Below are positions 63,902 through 64,000 of a DNA stretch of 64,000 bases, piece after piece. This DNA comes from Streptomyces hundungensis (GTDB taxonomy: Bacteria > Actinomycetota > Actinomycetes > Streptomycetales > Streptomycetaceae). The notes beneath the pieces were generated by a model. It had not been told where the DNA came from and made no database searches. It worked only from the letters and a program-made list of their open reading frames with translations. The DNA lies in NCBI RefSeq assembly GCF_003627815.1, contig NZ_CP032698.1, positions 6,882,001 to 6,946,000 on the forward strand, given 5' to 3'. Position 1 is the stretch's first letter. Each line of letters starts with the position of its first letter. The translations under genes were made by a program, and so were the position numbers.

Positions 63902-64000
63902 ATGACGAACACCCCCGTGATCGGTGTCCTGGCCCTCCAGGGCGACGTACGGGAGCACCTCATCGCCCTGGCCTCGGCGGACGCCGTGGCCAGGCCGGTC
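63902..64000 (+). CDS. pdxT: Pyridoxal 5'-phosphate synthase glutaminase subunit PdxT (partial)
   Basis: Only the first 33 codons are present. TPVIGVLALQGDVREHLIAL is the characteristic PdxT N-terminus with the GDVREH motif that supports the glutaminase oxyanion hole. It is cut off by the window end. It supplies ammonia from glutamine to PdxS. Confidence 0.93.
   Translation, partial: MTNTPVIGVLALQGDVREHLIALASADAVARPV

Overview
The window is high-GC, with G/C-rich third codon positions, many GTG/TTG starts, leaderless promoters and almost no long intergenic DNA. Its gene content (SsgB, an arginine cluster with ARG boxes, Ser/Thr kinase, ECF41/ECF42 sigma factors, a PimA-type lipid cluster) indicates a core chromosomal segment of a Streptomyces or close relative. 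Gene order agrees with the conserved Streptomyces block running from arg through thrS to pdxST. The window has no prophage, integrase, CRISPR array or biosynthetic megasynthase.

Layout. 1-11 kb: accessory metabolism and regulation, namely a Nudix hydrolase, hydroxyacyl-CoA dehydrogenase, GHL10 hydrolase, a divergent MocR/EamA pair, a YCII protein with an ECF42 sigma factor, and an ECF41 sigma factor with a FAD oxidoreductase. 11-18.5 kb: argCJBDR, an L,D-transpeptidase-like gene and argH, with ARG-box-like sites before argC and argH. 18.5-25.9 kb: TetR/MFS efflux pair, PlsC, secreted GDPD, an orphan sigma-like protein, small membrane proteins and a HAD phosphatase. 26-29 kb: metNIQ methionine importer preceded by a cysteine-containing leader peptide. 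29-36.4 kb: cobalamin genes (CbiE-CbiT, a BluB-CobT fusion with a very long disordered N-terminus, a CysG-like CobA). 36.4-41.5 kb: SpoU methylase, an intact IS5-family element (37528-38950, CTAG target duplication, -1 frameshift signal, membrane-protein passenger) and a Ser/Thr kinase whose transmembrane C-terminus is in another frame. 41.5-42.1 kb: five tRNAs. 42.2-50 kb: pabB/pabC, acetyltransferase, DsbA-like protein, CGNR regulator, ssgB, two tRNA-Val(CAC) genes and an exonuclease. 50-64 kb: a DUF4365 pair, thrS, HIT protein, a large membrane protein, an EF-G-like GTPase, the pgsA-acyltransferase-pimA operon, and pdxS/pdxT running off the end.

Functional links. ArgC-J-B-D and ArgH supply most of arginine synthesis under ArgR; argF and argG lie elsewhere. 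MetNIQ is a complete importer. BluB and CobT in one chain couple synthesis of dimethylbenzimidazole to its activation. The pgsA, acyltransferase and pimA genes are overlapping and follow the phosphatidylinositol mannoside pathway. The most interesting items are regulatory and structural: the Cys leader upstream of metNIQ, a leader ORF coupled to argH under an ARG-box-like site, the BluB-CobT fusion, the IS passenger gene and the kinase frameshift. I did not see a clearly novel multigene system; the conserved DUF4365 pair is the best candidate of unknown function.
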